Shown one piece after another: positions 9,082-18,883 of a stretch of 64,000 nucleotides of DNA. Every line of letters begins with the position of its first letter. Positions within the stretch are counted from its first letter, which is position 1. The stretch comes from Pseudomonas sp. SST3 (GTDB taxonomy: Bacteria > Pseudomonadota > Gammaproteobacteria > Pseudomonadales > Pseudomonadaceae): positions 237,945-301,944 of the forward strand of contig NZ_QORI02000003.1 in assembly GCF_003325755.1 (NCBI RefSeq), written 5' to 3'. The translations under genes and the position numbers were made by a program. The notes beneath the pieces were generated by a model. The model did not search any database. It was not told the DNA's origin and saw only the letters and a list, made by a program, of their open reading frames with translations.

Positions 9082-9461
9082 AGGCGGTATGCCTGTGCGT
9101 GGCGTTGCTCGCCAGCGTTCAGGTCCACGCCGACGAGGCCGAACTCAAAGGCTTTATCACGAACAACACGGTGTCCCGGTCCGGCCAGGAGTTCTACCGC
9201 AAGTTCTGTGAGCGGTTGAACAACACCAGTACGCTGGACTTCAACCTGGCTGTCAAAGAGCGACCCTCGGCACGCTGGGGCATCCTGGTCTGGGTCGAAC
9301 AGGACAACCATCCGCTCTACCGCCGCTTCCTGCAACCGAACGTCAACGACATGGAGCAAACCGCCTATGAGGCGGCGGATTTCGTACTGCAAGAGATAAA
9401 CCGTAAGAAAGTCGAAGCATTGTTCGAAGACACCATTGACCTTGCAAAGGATGAGTTATGA
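9078..9461 (+). CDS. csgE: Curli secretion specificity factor CsgE
   Basis: 127 aa with a signal peptide (MKAVCLCVALLASVQVHA). It contains the family landmarks GFITNNTVSRSGQEFYRKF near the mature N-terminus and then LAVKERPSARWGILVWV. CsgE is a periplasmic adaptor that caps the CsgG pore and directs curlin subunits to it. Start and stop codons overlap those of csgD and csgF (ATGA at both ends), so it is in one operon. Confidence 0.93.
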   Translation: MKAVCLCVALLASVQVHADEAELKGFITNNTVSRSGQEFYRKFCERLNNTSTLDFNLAVKERPSARWGILVWVEQDNHPLYRRFLQPNVNDMEQTAYEAADFVLQEINRKKVEALFEDTIDLAKDEL

Positions 9462-9880
9462 ACCGGCTACAACAAAAAGCTACCGGTATGCTCCTGGCCG
9501 GAATGCTGCTCAGCACCTGCGTCACCGCGACCGAACTGGTCTACACCCCGGTCAACCCTTCGTTTGGTGGCAGCCCACTGAACGGCGCCTGGCTACTGGG
9601 CAATGCCCAGGCACAGAACGACACCAAAGACCCGGACGCGATCGATCGCTCATCGCTGACCGGCACCTCGGCGCTCGACCGTTTCACCAGCCAGCTCGAG
9701 TCACGCTTGCTCTCTAATCTGCTGAATAAGATGGAAGACCCCAACGGTGGTTCATTAATCACAGATGACTTCATCGTCAACATCGTGAACCTCGACGGTA
9801 ACCTGACAGTGGAGATCACTGATCGGCTGACGGGAGAAGTATCGGAAATCATTGTTAACGGCTACGGCGCCATCAATTAA
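9458..9880 (+). CDS. csgF: Curli assembly factor CsgF
   Basis: 140 aa. After the signal peptide the mature start TELVYTPVNPSFGGSPLNG is the conserved CsgF region that inserts into the CsgG channel. The C-terminal part (DDFIVNIVNLDGNLTVEITD) is the extracellular domain. The protein couples secretion to surface nucleation through CsgB. It overlaps csgE and is followed after 20 bp by csgG. Confidence 0.94.
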   Translation: MNRLQQKATGMLLAGMLLSTCVTATELVYTPVNPSFGGSPLNGAWLLGNAQAQNDTKDPDAIDRSSLTGTSALDRFTSQLESRLLSNLLNKMEDPNGGSLITDDFIVNIVNLDGNLTVEITDRLTGEVSEIIVNGYGAIN

Positions 9881-9900
9881 TCGCAAGGAGAGCAAAGGCC

Positions 9901-10737
9901 ATGAGAAGCCTATTCGTAGCCATCGGGATGATGGCCGTTCTACAGGGCTGCGCCGTGCGCGAGCCCATGTCGGCGGACCAGGAAACCCCAACCCTTACAC
10001 CCCGTACCTCGACCTATCAGGACCTGCTTGAACTACCCCGCCCCAGGGGACCGCTGGTGGCAGCGGTATACGGCTTTCGCGACCAGACAGGGCAATACAA
10101 ACCGAGCCCGGCCAGCTCATTTTCCACCGCAGTCACCCAAGGCGCGGCCAGCATGCTGGTCGATGCGATGCAGGCCAGCGGCTGGTTCATCGTGCTGGAG
10201 CGCGAAGGCCTGCAGAACGTGCTGACCGAGCGCAAGATCATTCGCGCTTCGCAGGCCAAGCCGGATGTCGCACCGAATATCCAGTCGGAGCTGCCATCGC
10301 TACTGGCCGCCAACATCATCATGGAAGGCGCCATCGTCGCCTACGAAACCAACGTGCGCAGCGGCGGACAGGGTGCACGCTACCTCGGCATTGGCGTCTC
10401 GCAGGAATATCGGGTCGATCAGGTCACGGTCAATCTGCGTGCAATCGATGTACGTAGCGGTCAGGTGTTGTCCAACGTGATGACCACCAAGACCATCTAC
10501 TCCATCGGGCGCAGCGCCAACGTTTATAAGTTCATCGAGTTCAAGGAGCTGCTCGAAGCCGAGGCTGGCTACACCACCAACGAACCAGCGCAGCTTTGCG
10601 TACTCTCAGCGATCGAAGCGGCCGTCGCTCACCTGATCGCCCAAGGCGTTGATCGTCGACTCTGGCAAACCGCGGAGAACACCCCTGCGATCAAGGCGGA
10701 ACTGGCGAAATACCTCGCGACGCCCGCCAAGATCTGA
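9901..10737 (+). CDS. csgG: Curli secretion channel CsgG
   Basis: 278 aa outer-membrane lipoprotein. The lipobox LQGC lies at about residue 17, followed by LLELPRPRGPLVAAVYGFRDQTGQYKPS (identified by its ends), the conserved CsgG core, then SFSTAVTQGA and WFIVLEREGLQNVL. It forms the nonameric pore through which curlins leave the cell. It has a good ribosome site, gcaaggag, before ATG 9901. It closes the csgDEFG block; csgB follows after 90 bp. Confidence 0.95.
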   Translation: MRSLFVAIGMMAVLQGCAVREPMSADQETPTLTPRTSTYQDLLELPRPRGPLVAAVYGFRDQTGQYKPSPASSFSTAVTQGAASMLVDAMQASGWFIVLEREGLQNVLTERKIIRASQAKPDVAPNIQSELPSLLAANIIMEGAIVAYETNVRSGGQGARYLGIGVSQEYRVDQVTVNLRAIDVRSGQVLSNVMTTKTIYSIGRSANVYKFIEFKELLEAEAGYTTNEPAQLCVLSAIEAAVAHLIAQGVDRRLWQTAENTPAIKAELAKYLATPAKI

Positions 10738-10827
10738 AACAAACGCAACGGTTTCGCTCGTTCGATGGATTTGACGAATCGCGGTTTAGGTCAGGATGAC
10801 TGACCGCGATGCAATCAGGGATGACTG

Positions 10828-11317
10828 ATGAACCAGGTGCAATGGATTGCCCGTAACGCACTGCCGCCACTGCTCTTCGCAGCGCTAGCCAGTCCTGTTC
10901 TCCAAGGCACCAGCCTTTCGATGGCGCTCGACCTAATCGGCAGCGACTTCGCTCAACGCTCTTCGTACGCGACCCGGACCGGCCAGCTACCGGCGCCGCT
11001 GCTCATCATCCAGCAGGCCGATGGCCGCCTGATCGTGAGATCAATTAAAGCGGCAACGCGCTTGGAGCATTCTTGCTGGATCGCGGCTACGCACACGAAG
11101 CGACGATCGCGCAGCACGGCAGCATAACCAAAAACTGATTTTTCAAGTCGGCACCTGCAACCAGGCCCGCTTTGAACAGTACGGCGCGCAAAACAACGCG
11201 CCGATCGAACAGACCGGCACAGGGCATCGCAGTTGCGTTACGCAGAATGGCCAGGGTCTGAACGTACTGGTTCGCCAGTACGTCTTGAAGCAAAGCACCA
11301 CCAGGAAGTACCGCTGA
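10828..11317 (+). pseudogene. csgB: Curli nucleator CsgB, two frameshifts
   Basis: The first frame from ATG 10828 gives an N-terminal signal-like segment and LLIIQQADGR. The second frame (about 11049-11120) gives GNALGAFLLDRGYAHEATIAQHGS. The third frame (from about 11122 to stop 11315-11317) gives QVGTCNQARFEQYGAQNN, QNGQGLNVLVRQY and a basic C-terminus. These are curlin repeats (QxGxxNxA...Q), and the ending fits the surface-anchored nucleator. One missing base near 11047-11050 (an A run) and one near 11120 would restore a 163-aa protein, close to known CsgB lengths. As written, no nucleator could be made. It lies between csgG and csgA. Confidence 0.82.
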
Positions 11318-11339
11318 AAACATTCCATGGAGAGACATA

Positions 11340-12614
11340 ATGTTCAAGATCAAACCCCTTGTAGCTGCCCTTCTGACTGTCGCCGCCACACAGGCTTTCG
11401 CCGCCGGCAACACATCCGAACAGCGCCAGAACGGCATCGACAACCTCGCCCAGGTAGAGCAAAACGCCGGCGCATCGAACATGGCCAAGCAGCTGCAAAG
11501 CGGCTGGGGCAATGACGCGATGATCGAGCAGAACGGCTCACATTCCTCGTCAGCCCTGCAAACCCAGATCGCAAACTTCCATCAGGCTGACGTCACCCAG
11601 ACGCTCGCCGTGCGCAGCAGCTCGGTGCAGTGGCAGAACGGCAAGGCCAACATTGCCCGCGCCAACCAGACCGGCACCTGGGGCAGCAGTATCGAACAGC
11701 GGCAACATGGTTACGCCAACAGCGCCGAAACCGATCAGACCGGCACTCACGACAGTGACGCCGTTACCAAGCAACAAGGGGCTCACAACGTCGCCGCCAG
11801 CTACCAGGCCGTGGCCCATGGCAGCGAGTCGGCGTTGTATCAGAACGGTAACCGCAACGATGCAAGCACCACTCAGTCGTTCAGCGCCAATGACCGCGCC
11901 ATGATCGACCAGCAAGGCAACGAGAACGCCGCCGGCATCACCCAGACCTGGAGCGCCGGCTCGATCGTCGAGGTCGAGCAGATCGGCAACCTCAACGAGG
12001 CGTACGTAAGCCAGACCGGTGCCCGACACGAGGCGTACACCTATTCAGGCGGCGACAGCAACAACCTGAACGTCGGCCAGCGCGGCGCCAACCAGAATGC
12101 GTTCGTCTACCAGCAGGGCAACGAGAACAATGCCGACATTGCCCAACGCGGCAATGGCAACACCGGCACCGCCAATCAGCATGGTTTCGGCAACGTCACA
12201 GCGATTGACCAGGGCGGCCGCGACCACATCGCCACGGTTAATCAGTTCGGCAGCTACAACGATGCAACCGTCGACCAGCAGGGTAAGAACAACGAGCTGA
12301 ACTTCACCCAGTCGGGCATCTTCAACACCCTTACTGCGGTGCAGGAAGGCGAAGGCAACCGTATCACCGGCTCCAGCAGCATTGCCGGCAACGACGTCGA
12401 TATCGTTCAGGATGGCGATTTCAACCTGGCCAACGTTAACCAGCTCGGTTCCGGCAACGCCGCAACCCTGTCCCAGTACGGTGAAAGCCATCTGGCTACC
12501 GTCAATCAGGGCGGTGCCGGGCACGACGCATTGGTCGTCCAGAGCGGCATAGGCAATAGCGCCCTGATCAGCCAGGCCGGTCTGAACAACATGGCCGTCG
12601 TTAGTCAGCATTAA
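11340..12614 (+). CDS. csgA: Major curlin subunit CsgA, extra-long repeat protein
   Basis: 424 aa, nearly three times the length of the enterobacterial CsgA (about 150 aa). The signal peptide MFKIKPLVAALLTVAATQAFA is followed by roughly 17-18 imperfect units of about 22 residues with the curlin pattern Q-x-G-x-x-N-x-A-x-x-x-Q. Each would form one strand-loop-strand of an amyloid beta-solenoid. Early units are more degenerate (SGWGND, GSHSSS); later ones are close to consensus (QQGNENNADIAQRGNGN). It ends AVVSQH. It is preceded by gagagac and followed by a strong terminator. Confidence 0.93.
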   Translation: MFKIKPLVAALLTVAATQAFAAGNTSEQRQNGIDNLAQVEQNAGASNMAKQLQSGWGNDAMIEQNGSHSSSALQTQIANFHQADVTQTLAVRSSSVQWQNGKANIARANQTGTWGSSIEQRQHGYANSAETDQTGTHDSDAVTKQQGAHNVAASYQAVAHGSESALYQNGNRNDASTTQSFSANDRAMIDQQGNENAAGITQTWSAGSIVEVEQIGNLNEAYVSQTGARHEAYTYSGGDSNNLNVGQRGANQNAFVYQQGNENNADIAQRGNGNTGTANQHGFGNVTAIDQGGRDHIATVNQFGSYNDATVDQQGKNNELNFTQSGIFNTLTAVQEGEGNRITGSSSIAGNDVDIVQDGDFNLANVNQLGSGNAATLSQYGESHLATVNQGGAGHDALVVQSGIGNSALISQAGLNNMAVVSQH

Positions 12615-12630
12615 CGGGTATGCAACACTG

Positions 12631-12664
12631 AAACTGCCGGCCCTGTGCCGGCAGTTTCGTTTCC
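12631..12664 (+). terminator. Terminator after csgA
   Basis: A perfect 10-bp stem (aaactgccgg / ccggcagttt) with a 7-base loop is followed by a T-rich tail. It lies 17 bp after the csgA stop and would end the curli transcript. Confidence 0.85.
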
Positions 12665-12987
12665 TGCTGCGGCAAACAGCCCTGTCCTATGCCATTGCGC
12701 GGTATCTCGGCAGGCTGCTGACGCCCAGGGCGCTCTGTTGAAGACTCGTTGGGCTGGCCACTGAGACGATGCATGCCTATCGAAGCCGGCCAGCTACCTT
12801 CCCACTCGCACCCTGTCGGCTCGGATATCTCCCGCACCAGACGGCGGTTCTTATCACAAAACAATGAAATCCAAGGATTTTTATGGTATTTCCGCTGCGC
12901 TTTATCAAAGGCAGCGGCGCAGCTTCGAGCGCGACGCCTGCCCAACTATTCGTACAAGCAGTCGTAACTGCACCAAGGAGCACACCG
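12665..12987. other. Intergenic region before tsx-like gene
   Basis: Beyond the csgA terminator I see no gene. The segment around 12850-12895 is AT-richer than its surroundings and may hold the promoter of the porin gene. A caaggag ribosome site lies at about 12974-12980. Confidence 0.5.
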
Positions 12988-13794
12988 ATGAAACACAGCC
13001 TCAGCACCGCCGTTGTCGTCGCGGGAATGGCCCTCGCTGGCCAAGCCGCGGCCTCTCCCATGCTTTGGCAGGACAACAGCCTGACCTATCTCTACGGGAA
13101 GAATTTCGCCGTTGATTCAGGCGAGGACGGGCGCGAGGCCGATATCCAGCAGACCATCACTTTCGAACACGCCAGCGGCTGGACCTGGGGCGATATGTTC
13201 CTGTTTGTCGACCACAAATGGTTCAACGGCCACTCGGGTAATGATGGGCGCACCTACTACGGCGAATTCAGCCCGCGCCTGTCGCTGGGCAAGCTTACCG
13301 GCCAGGATTTTTCCTTTGGGCCGATCACCGACGTACTGCTATCAGCCACCTACGAGCGTGGCGAGGGCCGCAACCGTAACTACCTGCTCGGCCCAGCCGT
13401 AGACCTATCGGTGCCGGGCTTCGATCGCTTTTCGATCAACACCTACTACCGCAAACCCGATGGCATCACCGGCCAGGCCAGTGGCCAATGGCAGATCACT
13501 CCAACCTGGGCCATGACCTTCCCGGTGGGCAAGTCCGACATTCTTTTCGATGGCTTCATCGACTGGGTGGTCAATGACGCTGGCTCCAAGTCCAGCGGCG
13601 ACTTCGTCGCCAAGAATCTGCACATCAACCCGCAGATCAAATATGACCTGGGCAAGGCACTGGAATACACGCCGGGCGCTCTCTACGTCGGCATCGAGTA
13701 CGACTACTGGTCAGATAAATACGGCATCGAAGACAGCACTAACTTCAACACCGACAACAATGTGACCAACTTCATCGTCAAGGCGCATTTCTGA
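12988..13794 (+). CDS. Tsx/OmpK-family nucleoside-specific outer-membrane channel
   Basis: 268 aa from ATG 12988, which has caaggag upstream. An in-frame extension to 12883 lacks a signal peptide at its start. Signal peptide MKHSLSTAVVVAGMALAGQAAA. Mature protein has alternating beta strands, a WGDMFLFVDHKWF segment typical of Tsx, and a C-terminal aromatic residue (IVKAHF), the outer-membrane barrel sorting signal. The family takes up nucleosides or related small molecules. Confidence 0.88.
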   Translation: MKHSLSTAVVVAGMALAGQAAASPMLWQDNSLTYLYGKNFAVDSGEDGREADIQQTITFEHASGWTWGDMFLFVDHKWFNGHSGNDGRTYYGEFSPRLSLGKLTGQDFSFGPITDVLLSATYERGEGRNRNYLLGPAVDLSVPGFDRFSINTYYRKPDGITGQASGQWQITPTWAMTFPVGKSDILFDGFIDWVVNDAGSKSSGDFVAKNLHINPQIKYDLGKALEYTPGALYVGIEYDYWSDKYGIEDSTNFNTDNNVTNFIVKAHF

Positions 13795-13832
13795 TCGACG
13801 GCGAACGCCGCTAGATCACCAAGCCCTCCGCC

Positions 13833-13919
13833 AGGCTGTCGGCCCGTTGGTCGACAGCCTCAATTGGTTGCGACGACTGTCCTTCACCGTAGCGGAGACC
13901 CGCGTTTTGCGCCGGGTCT
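13833..13919. terminator. Two hairpins between convergent genes
   Basis: Two inverted repeats lie between the porin gene (+) and the methyltransferase gene (-): aggctgtcg/cgacagcct at 13833-13860 and agacccg/cgggtct at about 13896-13919. Neither has a long T tract. They are placed to act as terminators for the two converging transcripts. Confidence 0.5.
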
Positions 13920-13924
13920 GCAAG

Positions 13925-14884
13925 CTAATCCTGCCCGGCCGACGATCCAGAGCGGCTGAAGACCAGCGCTTTCAAGCCGCTGTCCGGGCTGATATCCGGG
14001 AACTCGGGCGGATTCTCCAGACGCTCCTGAAATATCAAATCCGGCGCCTCGGCGGCCACCCCCTCGATAAGAAAATCCGGCCCGGTATCAGGGTCATTGA
14101 TGCACGCCAGCACCGTGCCGGTTGGCGTCAGCAGCTCCGGCAACCTTCGCAGGATCTTTTGATAATCCCGGCTCAGCGCGAAGCTGCCTTTCTGAAAGGA
14201 AGGCGGGTCAATGATTACCAGATCATAGGGCCCGCTCTTCTTCACCTTGCCCCAGGACTTGAACAGCTCATGACCGAGAAAACTCACGTTGCCCAGATCG
14301 TGGCCGTTGAGTCGATGGTTTTCACGCCCCCGGCTCAGAGCGGCCCTGGCCATGTCCAGGTTGACCACATGCTCGGCGCCGCCCGCGATGGCAGCCACGG
14401 AGAATCCGCAGGTGTAGGCGAATAGATTGAGCACTCGCTTGCCCTGTGCCTGCTCCTGCACCCAGCGGCGTCCGTAGCGCATATCAAGAAACAAGCCGTT
14501 GTTCTGCTTGATGCCGAGGTCGAGCTTGTAACGCAGACCGTTTTCGGTGATCAGCCACTCCTCGATCGGCTCGCCTTGCATCTGCTCCATTCGGCTGTCC
14601 GGCAGATAGCGATGATGCAGCAACAAGCTATGCGCTCCGCTCACTTGCCAGGCCGGCTGCTGAGCCAGCGTTGCCAGCATCGACTTCAACGCCCCTAGCT
14701 CGGGCTCAGTGGGCGCGCGAAACAGCGACACCAGCATCACCCCCTGCAGCCAATCCACCGTTAGGTGCTCGAGCCCCACCCAGCACCGACCACGCCCGTG
14801 AAACAACCGACGGGTTTCAGCAGGTACATCGGCCAGGGCGGTTATCAGGTGTTGCTGCAGCGTCGCGAGGGCATCCGGGTGCAT
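13925..14884 (-). CDS. Class I SAM-dependent methyltransferase (RlmI-like)
   Basis: 319 aa from ATG 14884 (MHPDALATL). The SAM-binding motif is in RVLNLFAYTCGFSVAA, the acidic ribose contact in VVNLDMARAAL, and motif IV is DLVIIDPPSFQKG, the DPPSF form seen in RlmI/RlmK-type 23S rRNA methyltransferases. FLDMRYGRRWV precedes the SAM domain, as in that group. The probable substrate is rRNA; the exact base is not determinable. The frame runs further upstream to 15097, but that part is not protein-like. Confidence 0.82.
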   Translation of the reverse strand: MHPDALATLQQHLITALADVPAETRRLFHGRGRCWVGLEHLTVDWLQGVMLVSLFRAPTEPELGALKSMLATLAQQPAWQVSGAHSLLLHHRYLPDSRMEQMQGEPIEEWLITENGLRYKLDLGIKQNNGLFLDMRYGRRWVQEQAQGKRVLNLFAYTCGFSVAAIAGGAEHVVNLDMARAALSRGRENHRLNGHDLGNVSFLGHELFKSWGKVKKSGPYDLVIIDPPSFQKGSFALSRDYQKILRRLPELLTPTGTVLACINDPDTGPDFLIEGVAAEAPDLIFQERLENPPEFPDISPDSGLKALVFSRSGSSAGQD

Positions 14885-15069
14885 GAATTCATCGTCTCGA
14901 AAATGACCGGCGCATTCTAAACGCGATCTCGGGCGCCTGCAGGTTCCGGCTCGAGCGAAACCGGCAGGCCCTGAACAGGGCGAGCCGGACCAGCGGCCAT
15001 CAAGACGCGGGGTCGGCTGTCGATAACCGCCGCAATACCCTCCGTTTGTTCCTCGCGTCGAGTCCAACC

Positions 15070-17061
15070 ATGGCTTTTTTGAAAACAATCCAGGCACGTT
15101 ACATCACGACTTTCGCAACCTTCATCATCCTCGCCAGCGCTCTGACGCTCCTGGGCATCGACCGGTTCGTTGCTCCACAGCTGAGGGAAACCGAAGTCAG
15201 CCTGGTAGAGGAAAAGGTCGATGAGATTGCCCAGGCGATCCAGCTCAACCTGGCCCGGATCGAAAGCCAGTCACGCGCCATTACCCAGACCGTCACGCTG
15301 CTCGACAGCGAGCAAATCGATGCCGTACTGCCAGGCTTGATCGATCAATACGGTGACCAGAAGGTGTTCGGTGGTGGCGTGTGGCCGCTTCCCGGGGTGC
15401 GAACAACCGGCGTATCGAAGCACAGCACCTTTTATCATCGCGACGCGAGCGGAAAGCTGAAGGTCAACACCCACTGGAACAGTGCCGAGTCGTTGAACTA
15501 CTTCGATCAACCCTGGCACAAGGCCGGCGTGCAGACATCCAGCGGACAATGCGCCTGGGCGGCCGCCTACAAGGATGACGCCAGTGCCGAGCCTCGCACC
15601 AACTGCGCCATGGCGATTCGCAAGGACGGCAGCGCCTACGGTGTGTCTACCATCGACCTCACCCTGGGCTTCTTCAACGAGCTGGTCGCCAACAAGGAGA
15701 AGGAGATCCAGGGCCAGATCATGATCGTCGAAGCGGATGGCAAGATTCTCAGCAACCTGCCCGCGCTCAACGAGCAGATCGTCCTGAAGAACGTCGCCGA
15801 GCTTGCATCCCGTACGCCGTTCATCGCTCAGATCAAATTGGCGCTGGACCGTGGCGAGCAACGCAGCTTCGCCGAGTTCGACGCGCAAGACGGCGAACGG
15901 ACGTCATTCTTCCTCAAGCCCATCGAAGGGACGCCGTGGCTGCTCGCAACAGCGCTGCCCAGCCGACTGCTGACGGAGAAAACCCGGTCAGTGCTTGGCA
16001 CGCTGGGCTGGCTGCAGCTGCCGATGGTTGCACTGCTGCTGATACTGATGGTGGTAGCCCTGCGCAAGTTGATGGGCAGGCTGCAACTGCTCACCGCAAA
16101 CATCCAATCGTTGTCCTCTGGCGATGCCGATCTGACGCGCAGGATCGATATCAAGGGCGACGATGAGGTTGACCGTATCGGCGTGGCCGTCAACCGCTTC
16201 ATCGCGTATCTGCAAGAGATGGTCGCTGATCTGGCTGCCTCGTCCCGTCAGATCTCGGTTGAACTGGAGCAGCTCAAGCGACAGTCGGATCACAGCAATG
16301 GCATCCTGGCACGTCACGCCAGCGAAACTGACCAAGCGGTGACCGCAATCACCGAAATGAACTCCACGGCCGACTCCGTCGCCCATAGCGCCAACGAAAC
16401 CGCCAGTTTCACCCAGGCTGCCAACGACCACGCCGCACGCTCACGGCAGACCGTGGACGAGGCAGCTCAAAGCGTTCTGGCGCTGGTCAATGAAGTCGAA
16501 TCGGCCACCGCGCGGGTACAAGCCATGCAACAGGACGCGCGCAAGATCAACGATGTACTCGGCGTGATCGGTGAGATCGCTGGCCAAACCAACCTGCTGG
16601 CACTGAATGCAGCGATCGAAGCCGCACGAGCGGGCGAACAAGGTCGCGGTTTCGCCGTGGTTGCGGACGAGGTCCGCGCACTGGCCGCACGGACCCAGCA
16701 GAGCACCTCCGAAATCAACGAGATGCTGGCGACGCTGCAGAGCGCCGTCGACGCCGCGGTAGGGGCAATGGAAAAGACCAAAGGCAGCTGTCAGGCGACC
16801 GCCGACCGCACCACACGCGTCAATAGCGGCCTCGACGAGATGGCCGATTCGGTCAACCGCATCCATGATCTCAGCGCACAGATCGCCGCCGCGGCTGAGG
16901 AGCAAAGCGCGGTCAGCGGTGAGATCAACCGGAACATGGTGGCGGTTCGAGATATGGTCGAAGAGCTGGTCGAGTCCGGCGTGACAGTCAGCAGAAGCAC
17001 CGACGGGCTCTCCGCATCCAACGAACGGCTGATCGCGATGGTGAGCCGCTTCAAGCTCTGA
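15070..17061 (+). CDS. Methyl-accepting chemotaxis protein with Cache-type sensor
   Basis: 663 aa from ATG 15070. TM1 at about residues 10-30 and TM2 at about 318-340 flank a periplasmic domain of some 285 residues. That domain contains [17 protein letters not shown] and [12 protein letters not shown], typical of double-Cache ligand-binding domains. HAMP follows ([22 protein letters not shown] region), then the signalling hairpin tip [22 protein letters not shown] (identified by its ends). No pentapeptide CheR tether is present at the C-terminus (ends SRFKL). The ligand is unknown. Confidence 0.92.
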   Translation: MAFLKTIQARYITTFATFIILASALTLLGIDRFVAPQLRETEVSLVEEKVDEIAQAIQLNLARIESQSRAITQTVTLLDSEQIDAVLPGLIDQYGDQKVFGGGVWPLPGVRTTGVSKHSTFYHRDASGKLKVNTHWNSAESLNYFDQPWHKAGVQTSSGQCAWAAAYKDDASAEPRTNCAMAIRKDGSAYGVSTIDLTLGFFNELVANKEKEIQGQIMIVEADGKILSNLPALNEQIVLKNVAELASRTPFIAQIKLALDRGEQRSFAEFDAQDGERTSFFLKPIEGTPWLLATALPSRLLTEKTRSVLGTLGWLQLPMVALLLILMVVALRKLMGRLQLLTANIQSLSSGDADLTRRIDIKGDDEVDRIGVAVNRFIAYLQEMVADLAASSRQISVELEQLKRQSDHSNGILARHASETDQAVTAITEMNSTADSVAHSANETASFTQAANDHAARSRQTVDEAAQSVLALVNEVESATARVQAMQQDARKINDVLGVIGEIAGQTNLLALNAAIEAARAGEQGRGFAVVADEVRALAARTQQSTSEINEMLATLQSAVDAAVGAMEKTKGSCQATADRTTRVNSGLDEMADSVNRIHDLSAQIAAAAEEQSAVSGEINRNMVAVRDMVEELVESGVTVSRSTDGLSASNERLIAMVSRFKL

Positions 17062-17067
17062 TGCGCG

Positions 17068-17100
17068 GGTTCAAGCTGCGCTTTGTGCTCAGCTTGAACC
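17068..17100 (+). terminator. Hairpin after chemoreceptor gene
   Basis: An 11-bp perfect inverted repeat (ggttcaagctg / cagcttgaacc) with an 11-base loop starts 6 bp after the stop. There is no T tract, so termination is likely but not certain. Confidence 0.5.
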
Positions 17101-17359
17101 GCCCAACGCCTTCGTGCTCGGTTGTCCTGCGAACCCGCCAGGCGAAACATGCATGCGAACGGCCGATGGAAAGCCGAGTCGGATAAGATGACCGCGCCCC
17201 TCGGCTCTGTGAAGCACAGCAGCGTAATTCCGAGGGGTTTTCAGCCCGGCCAGCGCGACATTGCCGGGCGTGTTCTTCCTGCCAATCCCGCCGTCTTGGC
17301 TGGGCAGCCGGAGCAAGGAACGCAGCGACGCTCTGCGTAGCGCGTTAAGGAGTACGGAA

Positions 17360-18883
17360 TTGACTTACCCCTCTGATCATTCACTCACCGCAGACGATGA
17401 ATGCCCTCGCATTTCGACCGGCAGCGAAGGCCTGGACGATATTCTCGGCGGCGGCCTGGACCCCAATCGCATGTACCTCTACGAGGGCAGCCCAGGCTCC
17501 GGCAAAACCACCATCGCCCTGCAGTTCCTCCTCGAAGGCGTGCGCCACGGCGAAACCGTGCTCTATATAACGCTCTCGGAAACCAAGCGCGAGCTGGAAC
17601 TGGTCGCCAAACGCCACGGCTGGACGCTCGATGGCATCGACGTGTTCGAGCTGGTGACGCCCGAAGACAGCCTCGATCCCGAACTTGAGCTGACCGTGTT
17701 GCACCCGGCCGAGATGGAGCTGAACGAGACCACCAAGCAGGTTTTCGAGCGAGTCAGCCAAACCAACCCAACCCGGGTCGTTTTCGACAGCTTGTCCGAG
17801 ATGCGCCTGCTGGCGCAGAGCCCGCTGCGTTATCGCCGCCAGGTGCTCGCGCTCAAGCACTTTTTCACTACTCGCCGCTGCACGGTGATCCTGCTCGATG
17901 ACCAGACCTCCGAGAGTGGCGATCTGCAGCTGCATTCGATTTCTCACGGCGTGGTGTTGCTCGAGCAGCTGGCCATCGATTACGGCGCCGAGCGCAGACG
18001 CCTGCGCGTAATCAAGATGCGTGGCATCAAGTTCCGAGGCGGCTATCACGACTTCACCATCAAGAAAGGTGGCCTGGCGATCTATCCACGGCTGATCGCG
18101 GCCGAACATCATTCATCATTCGTGGGCGAGACGATTTCAAGTGGCAACCCGGAACTGGATCGGATGCTCGGTGGCGGGCTGGAGCGCGGCACCAACGCGC
18201 TGCTGATAGGTTCTGCCGGCGTCGGCAAGTCATCGCTCGCACTGGCCTACGCCGCGGCCGCCTGCAAACGTGGCGAACAGGTGGCGTTTTTCATATTCGA
18301 CGAAGGCATTGGCACGCTACTGGCGCGCGGCCGGGCGCTCGGCCTGGATTTGCAGCCGTGGATCGAAAAGGACCAGCTGCTTCTGCAGCAGATCGACCCT
18401 GCCGAACTGTCACCCGGCGAATTCACCGCGGCGGTACGTCAGAGCGTCGAAGAGCGGGGCGCGCAGCTGGTGGTGATGGACAGCCTCAACGGCTACCTGA
18501 ACGCCATGCCCGACGGTCGCTTCTTGATTTTGCAGATGCATGAGTTGCTGAGTTATCTGGGTCAGAAAGGGGTCATCAGCGTGATGGTGCTGGCTCAGCA
18601 TGGCTTGGTCGGCCCGATGGATACGCCCATCGATATCAGCTACCTCAGTGATGCGGTTATCATGCTGCGCTATTTCGAGCATGCTGGCGTGGTCCGGCGT
18701 GCATTGTCGGTGGTGAAAAAGCGCAGTGGATCCCATGAAAATTCCATTAGGGAGTTTCGCCTTGGTGCGTACGGCGTCAAGGTCGGGCCACCATTGGTGG
18801 ATTTCAGCGGCATATTCTCGGGCACGCCGATATACACCGGCGACGCCACTCCCCTCATGAAAGACGAGCATGACGACGCCTAA
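17360..18883 (+). CDS. KaiC-family double-domain ATPase
   Basis: 507 aa. The start is a TTG at 17360 with aaggag 8 bp upstream; no ATG is suitably placed. There are two RecA/KaiC domains. Domain 1 has Walker A GSPGSGKTT (about residues 44-52) and an SE pair in YITLSETKRE. Domain 2 has GSAGVGKSS (about 283-291) and DE in FFIFDEG. The stretch TPIDISYLSDAVIMLRYFE aligns with the KaiC phosphosite loop: Thr and Ser fall at the positions of cyanobacterial T426 and S431, and Tyr replaces T432. KaiA and KaiB genes are absent. It overlaps the histidine kinase by 14 bp, implying joint function. Confidence 0.88.
   Translation: MTYPSDHSLTADDECPRISTGSEGLDDILGGGLDPNRMYLYEGSPGSGKTTIALQFLLEGVRHGETVLYITLSETKRELELVAKRHGWTLDGIDVFELVTPEDSLDPELELTVLHPAEMELNETTKQVFERVSQTNPTRVVFDSLSEMRLLAQSPLRYRRQVLALKHFFTTRRCTVILLDDQTSESGDLQLHSISHGVVLLEQLAIDYGAERRRLRVIKMRGIKFRGGYHDFTIKKGGLAIYPRLIAAEHHSSFVGETISSGNPELDRMLGGGLERGTNALLIGSAGVGKSSLALAYAAAACKRGEQVAFFIFDEGIGTLLARGRALGLDLQPWIEKDQLLLQQIDPAELSPGEFTAAVRQSVEERGAQLVVMDSLNGYLNAMPDGRFLILQMHELLSYLGQKGVISVMVLAQHGLVGPMDTPIDISYLSDAVIMLRYFEHAGVVRRALSVVKKRSGSHENSIREFRLGAYGVKVGPPLVDFSGIFSGTPIYTGDATPLMKDEHDDA

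Noticed and set aside
11550..12611. Long minus-strand frames and repeated DNA within csgA
   Set aside because: They reflect the repeated curlin units. The DNA repeats are not identical direct repeats with unique spacers, so this is not a CRISPR array.
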